Origin: Lachnospiraceae bacterium UBA3332
GTDB taxonomy: Bacteria; Bacillota; Clostridia; Lachnospirales; Lachnospiraceae
DNA: 7,635 bases
NCBI GenBank assembly: GCA_002361095.1
Contig: DERU01000078.1
Location: 1-7,635 of the forward strand
Reading direction: 5' to 3'
Shown: one piece after another, positions 6,179 to 7,635 of the stretch
Position numbering within the stretch: the stretch's first letter is position 1
Layout of the letters: each line of letters starts with the position of its first letter
The notes under the pieces: model-generated
The model's database searches: none
What the model saw: the letters and a program-made list of their open reading frames with translations, nothing else
What the model was told of the DNA's origin: nothing
Made by a program: the position numbers and the translations under genes

Positions 6179-6218
6179 ACATAACAATGATAATATTCCT
6201 AAGAAGGAGGTATGTTCT

Positions 6219-7635
6219 ATGGATTTTAATAAATATACTCAGAAATCTCTGGAGGCAGTGCAGTCTTGCCAGAGTCTGGCTCTTGAATACGGGAACCAGG
6301 AGATAGATCAGATTCACTTGTTATATGCGCTGTTGAATAAAGAAGACAGTCTGATCGTTAAATTGATGGATAAGATGAATGTGAATACGGCCGGATTTGT
6401 TTATCAGACCGAAAAGGTACTGGCCGGTCATGTAAAGGTCCAGGGCGGTCAGCAGTACATGAGCCAGGATCTGAGCCGGGCCTTTACCCAGGCAGATAAA
6501 GAAGCCAAACAAATGGGTGACGAGTATGTTTCGGTGGAGCATTTATTCCTGGCGCTGCTTGAAACGGCGAATAAAGAACTGAAAACCTTATTTAAAAATT
6601 TCCAGATTCAGAGAAACGGATTTTTGCAGGCACTGATGGAAGTACGGGGAAACCAGAGAGTGACAACGGATAATCCGGAAGGCACTTACGACAGCCTGAG
6701 TAAGTATGGAGAAAACCTTGTAGAGAAAGCCAGAAATCAGAAATTAGACCCGGTGATCGGCCGTGACGGTGAGATTCGAAATATTATTCGGATTCTTTCC
6801 CGTAAGACGAAAAATAATCCGGTGCTCATTGGTGAGCCAGGTGTAGGTAAGACGGCGGTCATTGAAGGACTGGCGCAGCGTATCGTCCGGGGAGATGTAC
6901 CGGATGGATTGAAAGATAAGCAGATTTTTTCACTGGATATGGGCGCTCTTGTAGCCGGGGCAAAATACAGAGGTGAATTTGAGGAGCGTCTCAAAGCCGT
7001 GCTTGAAGAAGTGCGCAAAAGTCAAGGACAGATTATTTTATTTGTGGATGAGCTGCATCTGATCGTTGGCGCAGGTAAGACCGACGGCGCTATGGACGCA
7101 GGGAATATGCTGAAACCGATGTTGGCCCGTGGTGAACTTCATTGTATCGGGGCCACTACCCTGGATGAATATCGCCAGTATATTGAAAAAGATAAAGCAC
7201 TGGAGCGTCGTTTCCAGCCGGTAACGGTGGATGAACCGACGGTGGAGGATACGATCTCTATTCTCCGTGGCTTGAAAGAGCGGTATGAAGTCTTTCATGG
7301 TGTAAAAATTACGGACAGCTCTCTGGTGGCGGCGGCTGTATTATCAAACCGTTATATATCCGACCGTTTTCTGCCGGATAAGGCCATCGACCTGGTGGAT
7401 GAAGCCTGCGCCATGATCCGCACGGAAATGGATTCCGCCCCGGCGGAGATGGATGACCTGCGCCGGAAGATCATGCAGCACGAGATCGAGGAGGCGGCCC
7501 TGAAAAAGGAGACCGACAAGCTTTCCGCCGAGCGCCTTGCGGACATTCAAAAAGAGCTGGCCGCCATGCGCGAGGAATTCAGCGCCATGAGCGCCCGCTG
7601 GGAGAACGAGAAATCGGCCATCGGCAAGGTGCAGC
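6219..7635 (+). CDS. clpB: ClpB-type AAA+ disaggregase, 5' part (runs off the right edge)
   Basis: ClpB is a cytoplasmic hexameric ATPase that pulls proteins out of aggregates together with DnaK. The window holds 472 codons, about the first half of a usual 850-870-residue protein. Visible: the N-terminal Clp-N double repeat (about 1-145, including QEIDQIHLLYALL and EYVSVEHLFLALL), the first AAA+ module with Walker A GEPGVGKT (205-212), the pore-loop region KYRGEFEERL, Walker B FVDE (275-278), sensor region GATTLDEYRQY, arginine pair R330-R331 in LERRFQPV, and SDRFLPDKAIDLVDEA. The start of the coiled-coil middle domain follows (about 409 onward), which separates ClpB from ClpA and ClpX and supports ClpB over ClpC. 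ATG 6219 has AGGAGG (6205-6210) 8 nt upstream. From about 7380, third-position GC rises from roughly half to about 85 percent by my count, while the protein reads on smoothly. Confidence 0.95.
   Translation, partial: MDFNKYTQKSLEAVQSCQSLALEYGNQEIDQIHLLYALLNKEDSLIVKLMDKMNVNTAGFVYQTEKVLAGHVKVQGGQQYMSQDLSRAFTQADKEAKQMGDEYVSVEHLFLALLETANKELKTLFKNFQIQRNGFLQALMEVRGNQRVTTDNPEGTYDSLSKYGENLVEKARNQKLDPVIGRDGEIRNIIRILSRKTKNNPVLIGEPGVGKTAVIEGLAQRIVRGDVPDGLKDKQIFSLDMGALVAGAKYRGEFEERLKAVLEEVRKSQGQIILFVDELHLIVGAGKTDGAMDAGNMLKPMLARGELHCIGATTLDEYRQYIEKDKALERRFQPVTVDEPTVEDTISILRGLKERYEVFHGVKITDSSLVAAAVLSNRYISDRFLPDKAIDLVDEACAMIRTEMDSAPAEMDDLRRKIMQHEIEEAALKKETDKLSAERLADIQKELAAMREEFSAMSARWENEKSAIGKVQ

Noticed and set aside
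6137..6218. CIRCE or CtsR control of clpB
   Set aside because: I found neither the TTAGCACTC-N9-GAGTGCTAA repeat nor GGTCAAA heptads in the leader, so the palindrome was kept as unassigned.

Overview
The window looks like a chromosomal segment of a Gram-positive anaerobe of the Clostridia, most likely Lachnospiraceae-like. The reasons are rubredoxin, DegV and Firmicutes-type nicotinate phosphoribosyltransferase genes, exported proteins with choline-binding-type cell-wall repeats, strong AGGAGG-type ribosome sites, and near-consensus sigma-A promoters. This placement is inferred from gene content and style only. I see no mobile element, CRISPR array, tRNA or rRNA.

Left part, + strand (1-3614). 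After a possible 3' tail of an unidentified gene comes a good extended -10 promoter and a 54-residue rubredoxin gene. A 215-base gap follows, with two stem-loops and a near-perfect promoter. That promoter drives a secreted protein with cell-wall-binding repeats and a transglutaminase-like Cys-His-Asp domain. Directly downstream is a large membrane-anchored protein: three FN3-like beta domains, an SH3b domain, a VanX-like (M15D) zinc dipeptidase domain and a terminal wall-binding-type repeat. The two genes look like an envelope or peptidoglycan-remodelling pair. A strong hairpin lies between them, and the second gene's start codon is uncertain. A 13-bp hairpin with a short T-run ends this block.

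Middle part, - strand (3655-6120). A nicotinate phosphoribosyltransferase gene (NAD salvage) is followed 68 bases later by a DegV-family lipid-binding protein gene. Both are read leftwards from a promoter near 6092-6120 and converge on the hairpin at 3576-3611.

Right part, + strand (6137-7635). A divergent promoter, back-to-back with the previous one, drives a clpB-type disaggregase that runs off the window (472 codons present). The promoter carries a perfect 9-5-9 palindrome over its -10 element, and I recognise neither CIRCE nor CtsR sites there. From about 7380 to the end, clpB base composition and codon use shift sharply towards GC while the protein stays ClpB-like. This suggests allelic mosaicism or an assembly join.

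The most noteworthy items are the multidomain surface VanX-like protein and its transglutaminase-like neighbour, the unexplained palindromic operator at clpB, and the composition break inside clpB.
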